NCBI RefSeq assembly: GCF_040499845.1
Contig: NZ_CP159342.1
Coordinates: forward strand, 6,076,001 to 6,140,000
From: Micromonospora sp. CCTCC AA 2012012
Lineage (GTDB): Bacteria > Actinomycetota > Actinomycetes > Mycobacteriales > Micromonosporaceae
DNA length: 64,000 bases
Direction: 5' to 3'
Of this stretch, positions 30,021 through 37,765 are shown in pieces; within the stretch, counting starts at the first letter, position 1; every line of letters starts with the position of its first letter. The notes below the pieces were generated by a model. It searched no databases and was not told the origin of the DNA. It saw only the letters and a list, made by a program, of their open reading frames with translations. The translations under genes were made by a program, and so were the position numbers.

Positions 30021-32542
30021 CCGCGTACCTCCGGGAGTCCGAGCGCGACCGGCTGCCGCCGGCGTTCCGTGGTGGCCGTCGGCGTGCCTGCCGGTACGGG
30101 CTGGCCGCGTTCGACGGCGAAGGTGATGGAGGGGTCCGGCACGTCCGGCGCGTTGACGAAGGAGGTGAAGCGGCGCAGCCGGTCCGGGTCGTCGAGGACG
30201 TCCCGCCACTCGTCGGAGTACGACGCGACGTGCCGGGCCATCGCCGCGTCGAGGTCGGCGCAGAGCCCGAGGGAGTCGTCGACGATGACCGCGCGCAGGT
30301 GGTCGAGGCCGCCCTCCATCGCCTCGATCCAGGCGGCGGTGCGCTGCAACCGGTCGGCGGTGCGGACATAGAACATCAGGAACCGGTCGATCAGCCGGAC
30401 CAGTTCCGCGGTGCTCAGGTCGGTGGCGAAGAGGTCGGCGTGCCGGGGCCGGAAACCGCCGTTGCCGCCGAGGTAGAGGTTCCAGCCGGTGTCGGTGGCG
30501 ATGATGCCGAAGTCCTTGCTGCGTGCCTCGGCGCACTCGCGGGCGCAGCCGGAGACCGCCGACTTGAGCTTGTGCGGCGCGCGCAGTCCCCGGTAGCGCA
30601 GCTCCAGTGCGACGGCCAGCCCGACGGAGTCCTGAACCCCGTACCGGCACCAGGTCTCGCCGACGCAGGACTTCACCGTGCGTAGCGCCTTGCCGTACGC
30701 GTGGCCGGACTCGAAGCCGGCGTCGACCAGCCGGCGCCAGATCTGCGGCAACTGCTCGACCCGCGCCCCGAACAGGTCGATCCGCTGCCCACCGGTGATC
30801 TTGGTGTAGAGCCGGAAGTCCCGGGCCACCTCGCCGATCACGATCAGCTTCTCGGGGGTGATCTCGCCGCCCGGGATCCGGGGCACCACCGAGTAGCTGC
30901 CGTCGCGTTGCAGGTTGGCCAGGAAGTGGTCGTTGGTGTCCTGCAACGACGCCGCCTCGCCGTCGAGCACGTGCCCGGCGCCGAGCGAGGCGAGGATCGA
31001 GGCGACCACCGGCTTGCAGATGTCGCAGCCCCGGCCGCGCCCGTGCTCGGCGACGAGCTGGGAGAAGGTGCGGACGCCACGGACCCGGACGATCTCGAAC
31101 AGCTCCTGGCGGCTGGCGTCGAAGTGCTCGCAGAGCGCGGTGGACTGCCGCACCCCGGCCGCGTCGAGGAGCTGCTTCAGCATCGGCACGCAGGAGCCGC
31201 AGCTCGTACCGGCCCGCGTACACGCCTTCAGCGCCGGCACGTCGGCGCAGCCGTCGGCGATCGCCGCGTCGATCTGCTCCCGGGTCACCGCGTTGCAGGA
31301 GCAGACCTGCGCCGCCGCGGGCAGCGCGCCCGCCCCGGCCCCCGCGCCGCCGGCCGGCGCCAGCAGCGCCAGCGGGGGACCGGGCAGCGGCCCGCCCACG
31401 CTGGCCCGCAACGTCGGATAGGCGCTCGCGTCCCCGACCAGCACGCCGCCGAGCAGCGTCCGCGCGTCGTCGGAGAGGACCAGCTTCGCGTACGACCGGG
31501 TGGCCGGGTCGGTGAAGGTGACGTCCAGGCAACCCGGGGTGGTGCCGTGCGCGTCGCCGAACGACGCCACGTCCACCCCGAGCAGCTTCAGCTTGGTGGC
31601 GGTGTCCGCGCCGGGGAAGGTGGCCGCCCCGCCGAGCAGCCGGTCGGCGACCACCTCGGCGGTGGCGTAGCCGGGGGCGACCAGGCCGTGGCAGGTGCCG
31701 TCGACCGCCGCGCACTCGCCGACCGCCCAGATCCGCTCGTCGGCGGTCCGGCAGGTCGCGTCGACCAGCACCCCGCCGCGCGGGCCGAGCGCCAGCCCGG
31801 CCGCCCGGGCCAGCTCGTCCCGGGGCCGGATACCGGCGGCCACCACCACCAGGTCGGCGTCGACCGTGCCGCCGTCGGAGAGGTCCAGCGCGGCGACCGC
31901 GCCGTCCGGGCCCGGCCGCAGCGCGGTGGTGGCCACCCCGAGGTACGTGCGCACGCCCAGCTCCTGCACGTAGCGCCGGAGCATCGCCCCGCCCGCCTCG
32001 TCCACCTGCACCGGCATCAGCCGGGGCGCGAACTCGACGACGCTGGTCGCCAGGCCGAGCAGGCGCAGCGCGTTCGCCGCTTCCAGGCCGAGCAGGCCGC
32101 CGCCGATCACCGCGCCGGTCCGCCGACCCTCGGCGTGCGCCCGGATCGCCGTCAGATCGTCCAGCGTCCGATAGACGAAGACGCCCGGCAGCTCGGTGCC
32201 GGGCACCGGGGGCACGAAGGCGGACGACCCGGTGGCGAGCACCAGCGCGTCGTACGGGTGCTCCCCGGCCGCCGTGGTCACCACCCGCCGGGCCCGGTCG
32301 ATTCCGGTGGCCGGCTCGCCGAGCCGCAGCTCGACCCCGTCGTCGGGGGTGTGCAGGTTCAGCTCGTCGGCGTCCACCCCGTCGAAGAAGGCCGACAGCC
32401 GCACCCGGTCGTACGCGGGCCGCCGCTCCTCGGCCAGCACCGTCACCCGCCAGCGCCCGTCGGTGTCCCGGGCCCGCAACGCCTCGACGAAGCGCTGCCC
32501 GACCATGCCGTTGCCGATGACGACCAGCCTGCCGCCGTTCAT
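30017..32542 (-). CDS. nirB: nitrite reductase [NAD(P)H] large subunit
   Basis: Siroheme/[4Fe-4S] flavoenzyme reducing nitrite to ammonium. Order in 841 residues: FAD/NAD(P)-binding domains (VVIGNGMVGQRFVEAL; GAVIGGGLLGLEAANAL), a BFD-like [2Fe-2S] domain with CSCNAV and GTSCGSC, a second such segment (GRGCDICKP), a ferredoxin-half domain, and the siroheme-[4Fe-4S] domain with cysteines in SCVGETWCRYG and SGCARECAEA. ATG 32542 is chosen because GGAGGTGGGG lies immediately upstream; in-frame ATGs at 32569 and 32599 lack this. It follows the FAD protein gene by 88 nt, in which I see nothing else. Confidence 0.96.
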   Translation of the reverse strand: MNGGRLVVIGNGMVGQRFVEALRARDTDGRWRVTVLAEERRPAYDRVRLSAFFDGVDADELNLHTPDDGVELRLGEPATGIDRARRVVTTAAGEHPYDALVLATGSSAFVPPVPGTELPGVFVYRTLDDLTAIRAHAEGRRTGAVIGGGLLGLEAANALRLLGLATSVVEFAPRLMPVQVDEAGGAMLRRYVQELGVRTYLGVATTALRPGPDGAVAALDLSDGGTVDADLVVVAAGIRPRDELARAAGLALGPRGGVLVDATCRTADERIWAVGECAAVDGTCHGLVAPGYATAEVVADRLLGGAATFPGADTATKLKLLGVDVASFGDAHGTTPGCLDVTFTDPATRSYAKLVLSDDARTLLGGVLVGDASAYPTLRASVGGPLPGPPLALLAPAGGAGAGAGALPAAAQVCSCNAVTREQIDAAIADGCADVPALKACTRAGTSCGSCVPMLKQLLDAAGVRQSTALCEHFDASRQELFEIVRVRGVRTFSQLVAEHGRGRGCDICKPVVASILASLGAGHVLDGEAASLQDTNDHFLANLQRDGSYSVVPRIPGGEITPEKLIVIGEVARDFRLYTKITGGQRIDLFGARVEQLPQIWRRLVDAGFESGHAYGKALRTVKSCVGETWCRYGVQDSVGLAVALELRYRGLRAPHKLKSAVSGCARECAEARSKDFGIIATDTGWNLYLGGNGGFRPRHADLFATDLSTAELVRLIDRFLMFYVRTADRLQRTAAWIEAMEGGLDHLRAVIVDDSLGLCADLDAAMARHVASYSDEWRDVLDDPDRLRRFTSFVNAPDVPDPSITFAVERGQPVPAGTPTATTERRRQPVALGLPEVRG

Positions 32543-32630
32543 CCCCACCTCCACCGCATCGGGGTCCATCCCGTCACCTCCACCGGGTCGTCGGGTCATC
32601 GCTGCCGCCGCCGCGCGGCGGGTCGCCCGG

Positions 32631-34073
32631 TCATCGGGTCGCCACCGGGTCGGCCTCGGCGAGCCAGCCGGCGATGCCGGCGAGGGCGTCCCGGCAGCCG
32701 CCGCAGCCGGTGCCGGCCCGGGTCGCGGTCGACAGCGCGTCGACCGTCCGCGCGCCCGTACGCCAGCAGGCCACCAGCTCGCCCTTGCTGACGTCGTTGC
32801 ACTGGCAGACCGTCGCCGCGTCCGGCATCAGCGCCGGGGACGCCGCGGGCGCCGCCGGCACCGCGCCGAACGCCCGGCCCAGCAGCAGCGAGCGGCGGTC
32901 CGCCGGCACCGGCGCGCCGCGGTCGAAGAGCTGCACCACCGTGCCGACGGCCGGGTTGTCGCCGAGCAGGATCGCGCCGGTCACCCGCTCGTCGCGGATC
33001 CGCAGCCGGGCGTACGTGCCCCGGGCCGGATCGGCGAAGGTCAGCTCCTCCACCGGGTCCCCGGCGGGCGGGTCACCCACCGCGTCGCCCATCGCGGCCA
33101 GGTCGATCCCGGCCGCCTTGAGCCGGGTCACCGCCGGACGGGGCCGGTAGCGGGCCAGCGGGTCCGCGCCGGCCAGCACCCGGGCCACCACCCGGGCCTG
33201 CGCCCAGGCGGGGGCGACCAGCCCGGTCAGCGTCCCGTCGTGCTGGGCGCAGTCACCGATCGCCGAGATCCGCCGGTCGCTGGTGCGCAGCCGGTCGTCC
33301 ACCACCACGCCCCGGTCCACGGTGAGCCCGGCGGCGGCGGCGAGGGTGGTGTCGGGGCGTACGCCGCAGGAGAGGACCAGCAGGTCGGCGTGGAGGTGGC
33401 GGCCGTCGGCCAGGTCGAGGCGGACCCCGTCGGCGTCGGCGGTCACCCCGGTCGCCGGGACCGCCAGCGAGGTCCGCACCCCCAGGCGCGCGAGGGTGCC
33501 GGCCAGCACCGCCCCGGCCACCGGGTCGAGCTGCCGCTCCATCAGGTGCCCCGTCGGGTGCACCACGGTCACGGCCAGCCCCCGCGCGGCGAGCCCGCGT
33601 GCGGCCTCCAGGCCGAGCAGCCCACCACCGAGCACCAGGGCGCTGCGGGCGGTACGGGCGACGGCGAGGATGCGCCGGCAGTCGTCCAGGGTGCGGAACG
33701 GGACCACCCGCTCGGGCAGCGGGTCGAGCCCGGGCAGCGGCGGCACCAGCGCCCGGCTGCCGGTGGCGAGGACCAGGTGGTCGTAGCGGTGCCGGTCGCC
33801 GTCGTCGGTGCGTACCTGCCGGGCGGCCCGGTCGATCGCGGTGACCGCCGCGCCGGTCCGCACGTCCACGCCCTGCCCGGCGAGGTCGGTCAGCTCCACG
33901 TCCGGCTCGTCGAGCTTCCCGGCGAGCAGGGTGGAGAGCATGATCCGGTTGTACGCCCGGTGCGGCTCCGCCCCGAGCACGGTGACCTTGCGGTCCCCGC
34001 CCAGCGCGTGCAGCTCGGCGGCGAGGCGGGCGCCGGCCATGCCGTACCCGACGATCACGATCCGCTCGCTCAC
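32631..34073 (-). CDS. FAD-dependent nitrate/nitrite reductase electron-transfer protein (NasB/NirB N-half-like)
   Basis: A 480-residue flavoprotein resembling the N-terminal half of NirB. It has FAD-binding VIVGYGMAGARLAAEL, the NAD-binding ALVLGGGLLGLEAARGL, the AIGDCAQHDG motif, and a C-terminal BFD-like [2Fe-2S] domain (CQCNDVSKGE and GTGCGGCRDAL). It lacks the siroheme domain. Located between the nitrate reductase gene (ATGA overlap) and nirB, it most likely passes electrons from NAD(P)H to the molybdenum nitrate reductase, as NasB does in Bacillus. Role inferred from context and domain content. Confidence 0.88.
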   Translation of the reverse strand: MSERIVIVGYGMAGARLAAELHALGGDRKVTVLGAEPHRAYNRIMLSTLLAGKLDEPDVELTDLAGQGVDVRTGAAVTAIDRAARQVRTDDGDRHRYDHLVLATGSRALVPPLPGLDPLPERVVPFRTLDDCRRILAVARTARSALVLGGGLLGLEAARGLAARGLAVTVVHPTGHLMERQLDPVAGAVLAGTLARLGVRTSLAVPATGVTADADGVRLDLADGRHLHADLLVLSCGVRPDTTLAAAAGLTVDRGVVVDDRLRTSDRRISAIGDCAQHDGTLTGLVAPAWAQARVVARVLAGADPLARYRPRPAVTRLKAAGIDLAAMGDAVGDPPAGDPVEELTFADPARGTYARLRIRDERVTGAILLGDNPAVGTVVQLFDRGAPVPADRRSLLLGRAFGAVPAAPAASPALMPDAATVCQCNDVSKGELVACWRTGARTVDALSTATRAGTGCGGCRDALAGIAGWLAEADPVATR

Positions 34074-36196
34074 GGCTCCGCCCTCTCGACGCGTACGGCG
34101 CAGATCTTGAATTCCGGCATCCCGGAGACCGGGTCGACGGCGTCGTTGGTGACCGAGTTGGCGCGGGCCGCGCCCGGCCAGTGGAACGGCGCGAAGACGG
34201 TGTCCGGCCGGATCGTCGGCGTGAGCCGGGCCGGTGCGCGCAGCTCACCCCGGCGGGAGACGACGCGTACCTCGTCGCCGTCGGCCACGCCGAGTCGGGC
34301 GGCCAGGTCGGGGTGCAGCTCGACGAAGCCGCCCGGGGCGGCCCGGCGCAGCGCGTCGACCCGCCGGGTCTGCGCGCCCGACTGGTAGTGGGCGAGCACC
34401 CGGCCGGTGGTGAAGTGCAGCGGATGGGCGGCGTCGACCGGTTCGGCCGCCGGGCGGTGCGTCACCGGCCGGAACCGGGCCCGCCCGTCCGGCGTGGGGA
34501 AGGAGTCCACGAAGAGCCGGGGGGTGTCCGGGCCGTCGACCACCGGGCACGGCCAGAAGACACCGGTGTCGGTGTCGATCCGGTCCCAGGTCACCCCCGC
34601 GTAGTCCGCCGGACCGCCGGCCGAGGCGCGTCGCAGCTCCTCGAAGACCGCCCGCGGATCCGCCGACCGGGGATCGGACGGGTGGGCGGAAGCGTCCAGC
34701 CGGGCGGTGAGGTCGGCGAGGACGGCGAGGTCGGTGCGGACGCCGGGGGGCGGTTCGCGCAGGGCGCGGCGGCGCAGCACCCGACCCTCCAGGTTGGTCA
34801 TCGTGCCGTCCTCCTCGGCCCACTGCGCGACGGGCAGCACCACGTCGGCCAGCTCGGCCGTCTCGGAGCGCAGGAAGTCGGCCACCACCAGCAGGTCCAG
34901 CGCGCGCAGCCGGGACTCGACCCGGGCCGCCCGGGGCGCGGAGACCACCGGGTTCGAGCCGAGGACCAGCAGTGCCTTCGGCCCCTCCGGCGTGCCGAGC
35001 GAGTCCAGCAGCTCGTACGCCGGCACCCCCGGCCCGGGCAGCTCGTCGACCGGCACCCCCCAGACCCCGGCCACGTGCGCGCGGGCCACCGGGTCGTCGA
35101 TCCGGCGGTAGCCGGGGAGCTGGTCGGCCTTCTGCCCGTGTTCCCGACCGCCCTGCCCGTTGCCCTGCCCGGTGAGGCAGCCGTAGCCGGAGCCGGGGCG
35201 GCCGGGCAGGCCGAGGGCGAGCGCCAGGTTGATGAAGGCGGTGACGGTGTCCACGCCCTTGGCGTGCTGCTCGGCGCCCCGGGCGGTGAGGATGATCGCC
35301 CGGTCGGCGGTGGCGAGCGCCCGGGCGGTGGCTTCCAGGTCGGCCACCGGCACCCCGGAGAGCCGTTCCACCTCGGCCGGCAGGCAGCCGGCGACGGTCC
35401 GACGGACCTCGTCGAAGCCGGTGGTGCGGGCGGCCACGTAGTCCCGGTCGAGCAGGCCCTCGGTGAGTGCGATGTGCAGCAGCGCGTTGGCGACGGCGAG
35501 GTCGGTGCCGGGCAGCGGTTGCAGGTGCAGGTCGGCCTGGCGGGCGGTGGCGGTGACCCGGGGGTCGACCACGATCAGTCGACCGCCCCGCCGCCGCTGG
35601 TCGGCGAGGTGCCGCATCAGCGGGGGCATCGTCTCGGCCGGGTTCGCCCCGACCAGCAGCAGGGTGTCCGCGTGGCCCAGGTCGGTCAGCGGGAAGGGCA
35701 GCCCCCGGTCGATGCCGAAGGCCCGGGTCCCGGCCGCCGCCGCCGACGACATGCACCAGCGGCCGTTGTAGTCGATCAGCCTGGTCCGCAGCGTGACCCG
35801 GGCGAACCGGCCGAGGGCGTACGCCTTCTCGTTGGTCAGTCCGCCGCCGCCGAAGACGGCGACCGCGTCCCGCCCGTGTCCGGCCTGGACGGTGCGGATG
35901 CCGGTGACGATCCGGTCCAGCGCCTCGTCCCAGCTGGCCGGGCGCAGCTCGCCGCCGGGCCGGTCGCGCAGCAGCGGGGTGGTCAGCCGGTCCGGGTGGT
36001 CGAGCAGCTCGGCGGCGGTCCAGCCCTTCTGGCAGAGCCCGCCCCGGTTGGTGGGGAACTGCCGGGGCAGCACCTCCACCCGACCGTCGGTCTCGCGCAG
36101 CGTCATGCCGCACTGGAGCGCGCAGTACGGGCAGTGCGTGGCCGCCTGGCGGGGCGCAGGCCCCGGTCGGGTCGCCGTCCGTGCACCGTCTGTCAT
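34070..36196 (-). CDS. nasA: assimilatory nitrate reductase catalytic subunit
   Basis: Molybdopterin oxidoreductase of the NasA/NarB family that reduces nitrate to nitrite. The N-terminal [4Fe-4S] motif is CPYCALQCGM with the fourth cysteine in GGLCQKG. The molybdopterin domain includes DPRVTATARQADLHLQPLPG, GQGNGQGGREHGQKADQLPG, and the C-terminal dinucleotide-binding domain starts near HFTTGRVLAHYQSGAQTR. No additional NAD or [2Fe-2S] domain is fused, matching a separate electron-transfer partner encoded next door. Length is 708 residues. ATG 36196 lies 8 nt after CACGCT (36205-36210), so the transcript may be leaderless, with a GlnR-like box just upstream. Confidence 0.95.
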   Translation of the reverse strand: MTDGARTATRPGPAPRQAATHCPYCALQCGMTLRETDGRVEVLPRQFPTNRGGLCQKGWTAAELLDHPDRLTTPLLRDRPGGELRPASWDEALDRIVTGIRTVQAGHGRDAVAVFGGGGLTNEKAYALGRFARVTLRTRLIDYNGRWCMSSAAAAGTRAFGIDRGLPFPLTDLGHADTLLLVGANPAETMPPLMRHLADQRRRGGRLIVVDPRVTATARQADLHLQPLPGTDLAVANALLHIALTEGLLDRDYVAARTTGFDEVRRTVAGCLPAEVERLSGVPVADLEATARALATADRAIILTARGAEQHAKGVDTVTAFINLALALGLPGRPGSGYGCLTGQGNGQGGREHGQKADQLPGYRRIDDPVARAHVAGVWGVPVDELPGPGVPAYELLDSLGTPEGPKALLVLGSNPVVSAPRAARVESRLRALDLLVVADFLRSETAELADVVLPVAQWAEEDGTMTNLEGRVLRRRALREPPPGVRTDLAVLADLTARLDASAHPSDPRSADPRAVFEELRRASAGGPADYAGVTWDRIDTDTGVFWPCPVVDGPDTPRLFVDSFPTPDGRARFRPVTHRPAAEPVDAAHPLHFTTGRVLAHYQSGAQTRRVDALRRAAPGGFVELHPDLAARLGVADGDEVRVVSRRGELRAPARLTPTIRPDTVFAPFHWPGAARANSVTNDAVDPVSGMPEFKICAVRVERAEP

Positions 36197-36220
36197 GTCG
36201 GCAAAGCGTGCCGTCGGGCA

Positions 36221-36258
36221 GTTTCCGCTCCGGGTCCCTTCTGTTTCGGTCCTGTCAA
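36221..36258 (-). promoter_or_regulatory. GlnR-like binding box upstream of nasA
   Basis: On the minus strand four half-sites occur at exact 11-nt steps: TTGAC (36254-36258), GAAAC (36243-36247), GACCC (36232-36236) and GAAAC (36221-36225), each separated by 6 nt. This matches the actinomycete GlnR pattern gTnAc-n6-GaAAc repeated twice; both b-sites are perfect, the first a-site matches 4 of 5. The box ends 10 nt before the CACGCT -10 element of nasA, so it occupies the -35 region as expected of an activator. Confidence 0.8.
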
Positions 36259-36280
36259 GAGCGCCTCACACCGCACGACA

Positions 36281-36309
36281 GTGACGGAACGGTCCGCACG
36301 GTTTAGAAT
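36281..36309 (+). promoter_or_regulatory. promoter of the methyltransferase gene
   Basis: GTGACG (36281-36286) and TAGAAT (36304-36309) are separated by 17 nt. The -10 is one of the best sigma-70-type matches in the window. Transcription would start near 36316, giving a leader of about 25 nt before ATG 36343. Confidence 0.7.
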
Positions 36310-36342
36310 GTGGGACAAAAATCCTGAATAGTGGGAGACATG

Positions 36343-37038
36343 ATGAGTGTGGCGGACGCGTTCGACGCGGTGGCGGGCAGCTACGACCAGGCCCGCCGCC
36401 GGCTGGTGCCCTGCTTCGACGCCTTCTACGGCACGGCGGTCGAGGTGGCCGCCCCACCACTGCGGGCGGCGCTGGCCGCCGGGCGTACCCCGGAGGTGCT
36501 GGACCTGGGCGCGGGCACCGGACTGCTCTCGCTGCTGCTCGCCGCGGCCGTCCCCGGGGTGCGGCTGACCCTGGTCGACGGCGCGCCCGGCATGCTCGCG
36601 GTCGCCGCCGGCCACCTGGCCGAGCGGGGCGTGCCGCACCGCACCGTGCTGGCCGACCTGACCGACCCGCTCCCCGCCGGGCGGTACGACGCCGTCGTCT
36701 CCGCGCTGGCGATCCACCACCTCGACGACGACGGCAAGCGGGCGCTCTACCGGCGGGCCGCCGGGGCGCTGGTGCCCGGCGGGGTCTTCGTCAACGCCGA
36801 GCAGGTGGCCGGGCCGACACCGGCGCTGGACCGCCGCTACGACGAGGTCTGGACGGCCCGGATCACCGAGCTGGGCTCGGACGCCGAGGAGATCGCCGCC
36901 TCCCGGGAGCGGATGCGGTACGACCGGCCGTCGACCGTCGCCGACCAGTGCCACTGGCTCACCGAGGCCGGGCTGACCGACGTCGACTGCTTCTTCAAGG
37001 AGTGGCGCTTCGCCGTCTTCGGCGGGACGGCGGTTTGA
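36343..37038 (+). CDS. class I SAM-dependent methyltransferase
   Basis: Methyltransferase of about 231 residues with motif I VLDLGAGTGLLSLLLA, an acidic SAM ribose contact in LTLVDGAPGML, motif II YDAVVSALAIHHLDD and post-motif LVPGGVFVNAEQ. The arrangement is that of small-molecule or quinone methyltransferases (UbiE/Methyltransf_25 type); the substrate is unknown. ATG 36343 is preferred over ATG 36340 because the gggag site (36333-36337) is then 5 nt away. It is transcribed divergently from nasA, which shares a 146-nt promoter gap. Confidence 0.87.
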   Translation: MSVADAFDAVAGSYDQARRRLVPCFDAFYGTAVEVAAPPLRAALAAGRTPEVLDLGAGTGLLSLLLAAAVPGVRLTLVDGAPGMLAVAAGHLAERGVPHRTVLADLTDPLPAGRYDAVVSALAIHHLDDDGKRALYRRAAGALVPGGVFVNAEQVAGPTPALDRRYDEVWTARITELGSDAEEIAASRERMRYDRPSTVADQCHWLTEAGLTDVDCFFKEWRFAVFGGTAV

Positions 37039-37065
37039 CCGGTTCGACGACCGGTGCGAGCGGGG

Positions 37066-37101
37066 ATGACTGGCGGTCATACCGGTGGGTAGTCTCACCG
37101 G
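37066..37101. promoter_or_regulatory. two inverted repeats over the toxin-antitoxin promoter
   Basis: IR1 is ATGAC-n5-GTCAT (37066-37080), IR2 is CCGGTG-n8-CACCGG (37082-37087 and 37096-37101). IR2 encloses the TAGTCT -10 element (37090-37095) and IR1 covers the -35 region. The antitoxin start codon (37103) is 7 nt after the -10. This layout is what autoregulating antitoxins use as operators. Confidence 0.6.
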
Positions 37102-37102
37102 C

Positions 37103-37360
37103 ATGACCGCCAAGGTGACACTCTCGTTCTCCGACGAGACGATCGAGGAGGCGCGCCGGTTCGCCAAGCGCGAGGGCCTCTCCCTCTCCGCGTGGATGGA
37201 CCAGGCCGCCCGGGAGAAGGCGCTGCGCGAGGTCTTCACCGCCCACGCCGCCGCCGTCGAGCGCGCCGGGATCGACCTGGAGTCGGCCGCGCTCGCCGAC
37301 GCCCAGGAGGTCGGCATGGTCGACGACGTGCTCTTCGGTGGGCGCCCGCGTGCTGCGTAG
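37103..37360 (+). CDS. ribbon-helix-helix-type antitoxin
   Basis: A small 85-residue protein preceding a MazF/PemK-type toxin. The N-terminus (TAKVTLSFSDETIEEARRFAKREGLSLSAWMDQAAREKAL) fits a ribbon-helix-helix: a beta strand, then two helices, as in MetJ/Arc-like antitoxins. The rest is acidic and helical, likely the toxin-binding tail. ATG 37103 lies 7 nt after TAGTCT, so the transcript is probably leaderless. It overlaps the toxin gene by 11 nt. The dyads over its promoter suggest autoregulation. Antitoxin role is inferred from fold and pairing. Confidence 0.82.
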   Translation: MTAKVTLSFSDETIEEARRFAKREGLSLSAWMDQAAREKALREVFTAHAAAVERAGIDLESAALADAQEVGMVDDVLFGGRPRAA

Positions 37361-37643
37361 GGGAGAGGTCTGGCGCATCGAGGGCGCCCGGGAACGGCTC
37401 GGCCTGGTGATCAGCTCCGACGTCTACAACTCCACCGACGTGCCGATCGTGATCGTGGCCGAGGTGGTCGACGAGTCGCTGCTGCGCGACTCCCCGCTCG
37501 CGGTGCCGATGGACCGCTGGGTGGTGATGCCCGACCGGCTCTCCTCGCCGATGAAGAAGTGGTTCACCGAGTGCGTCGACGTGGCCGACACCGAGACCAT
37601 GCAGCGGGTCGGCCGGGCGCTGCGGATCCTCCAGGAACTCTGA
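37350..37643 (+). CDS. MazF/PemK-family toxin
   Basis: A 97-residue PemK/MazF-like endoribonuclease. The SH3-like core begins LRRGEVWRIEG, has LGLVISSDVYN (the family's L-V-I-S-x-D/N-x-x-N strand), and IVIVAEVVDES and VMPDRLSSPMKKWFTE follow. MazF toxins cleave mRNA or tRNA at specific short sequences. GTG 37350 is chosen because ggtggg lies 7 nt upstream; GTG 37338 in the same frame is an alternative giving 101 residues. Overlap with the antitoxin gene implies coupled translation. The RNA target is not predictable. Confidence 0.87.
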   Translation: MLRRGEVWRIEGARERLGLVISSDVYNSTDVPIVIVAEVVDESLLRDSPLAVPMDRWVVMPDRLSSPMKKWFTECVDVADTETMQRVGRALRILQEL

Positions 37644-37681
37644 CCGGCTCACCACCGCCGCCGGGCGGACGTGCGATTCCC

Positions 37682-37735
37682 GTTTCCGGAACGACCCGTC
37701 ACGGGCACGCCCGGGAAACCGCCCGTTCCTAGCGT
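37682..37735 (+). promoter_or_regulatory. GlnR-like box and -10 element of narK
   Basis: Four half-sites at 11-nt steps: GTTTC (37682-37686), GACCC (37693-37697), GGCAC (37704-37708) and GAAAC (37715-37719). They fit gTnAc-n6-GaAAc twice with 4/5, 3/5, 4/5 and 5/5 matches. TAGCGT (37730-37735), a good -10, begins exactly 10 nt after the box, the same geometry as at nasA. The narK start is 30 nt further with a gaggaggag ribosome-binding site. Confidence 0.72.
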
Positions 37736-37765
37736 CCCCCTCGTCATCGACGAGGAGGAGTCGCC

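Noticed and set aside
37039..37065. ACCGGT/ACCGGT hairpin as terminator of the methyltransferase gene
   Set aside because: Only a 6-bp stem of a self-palindromic hexamer with no T-tract; too weak to call.
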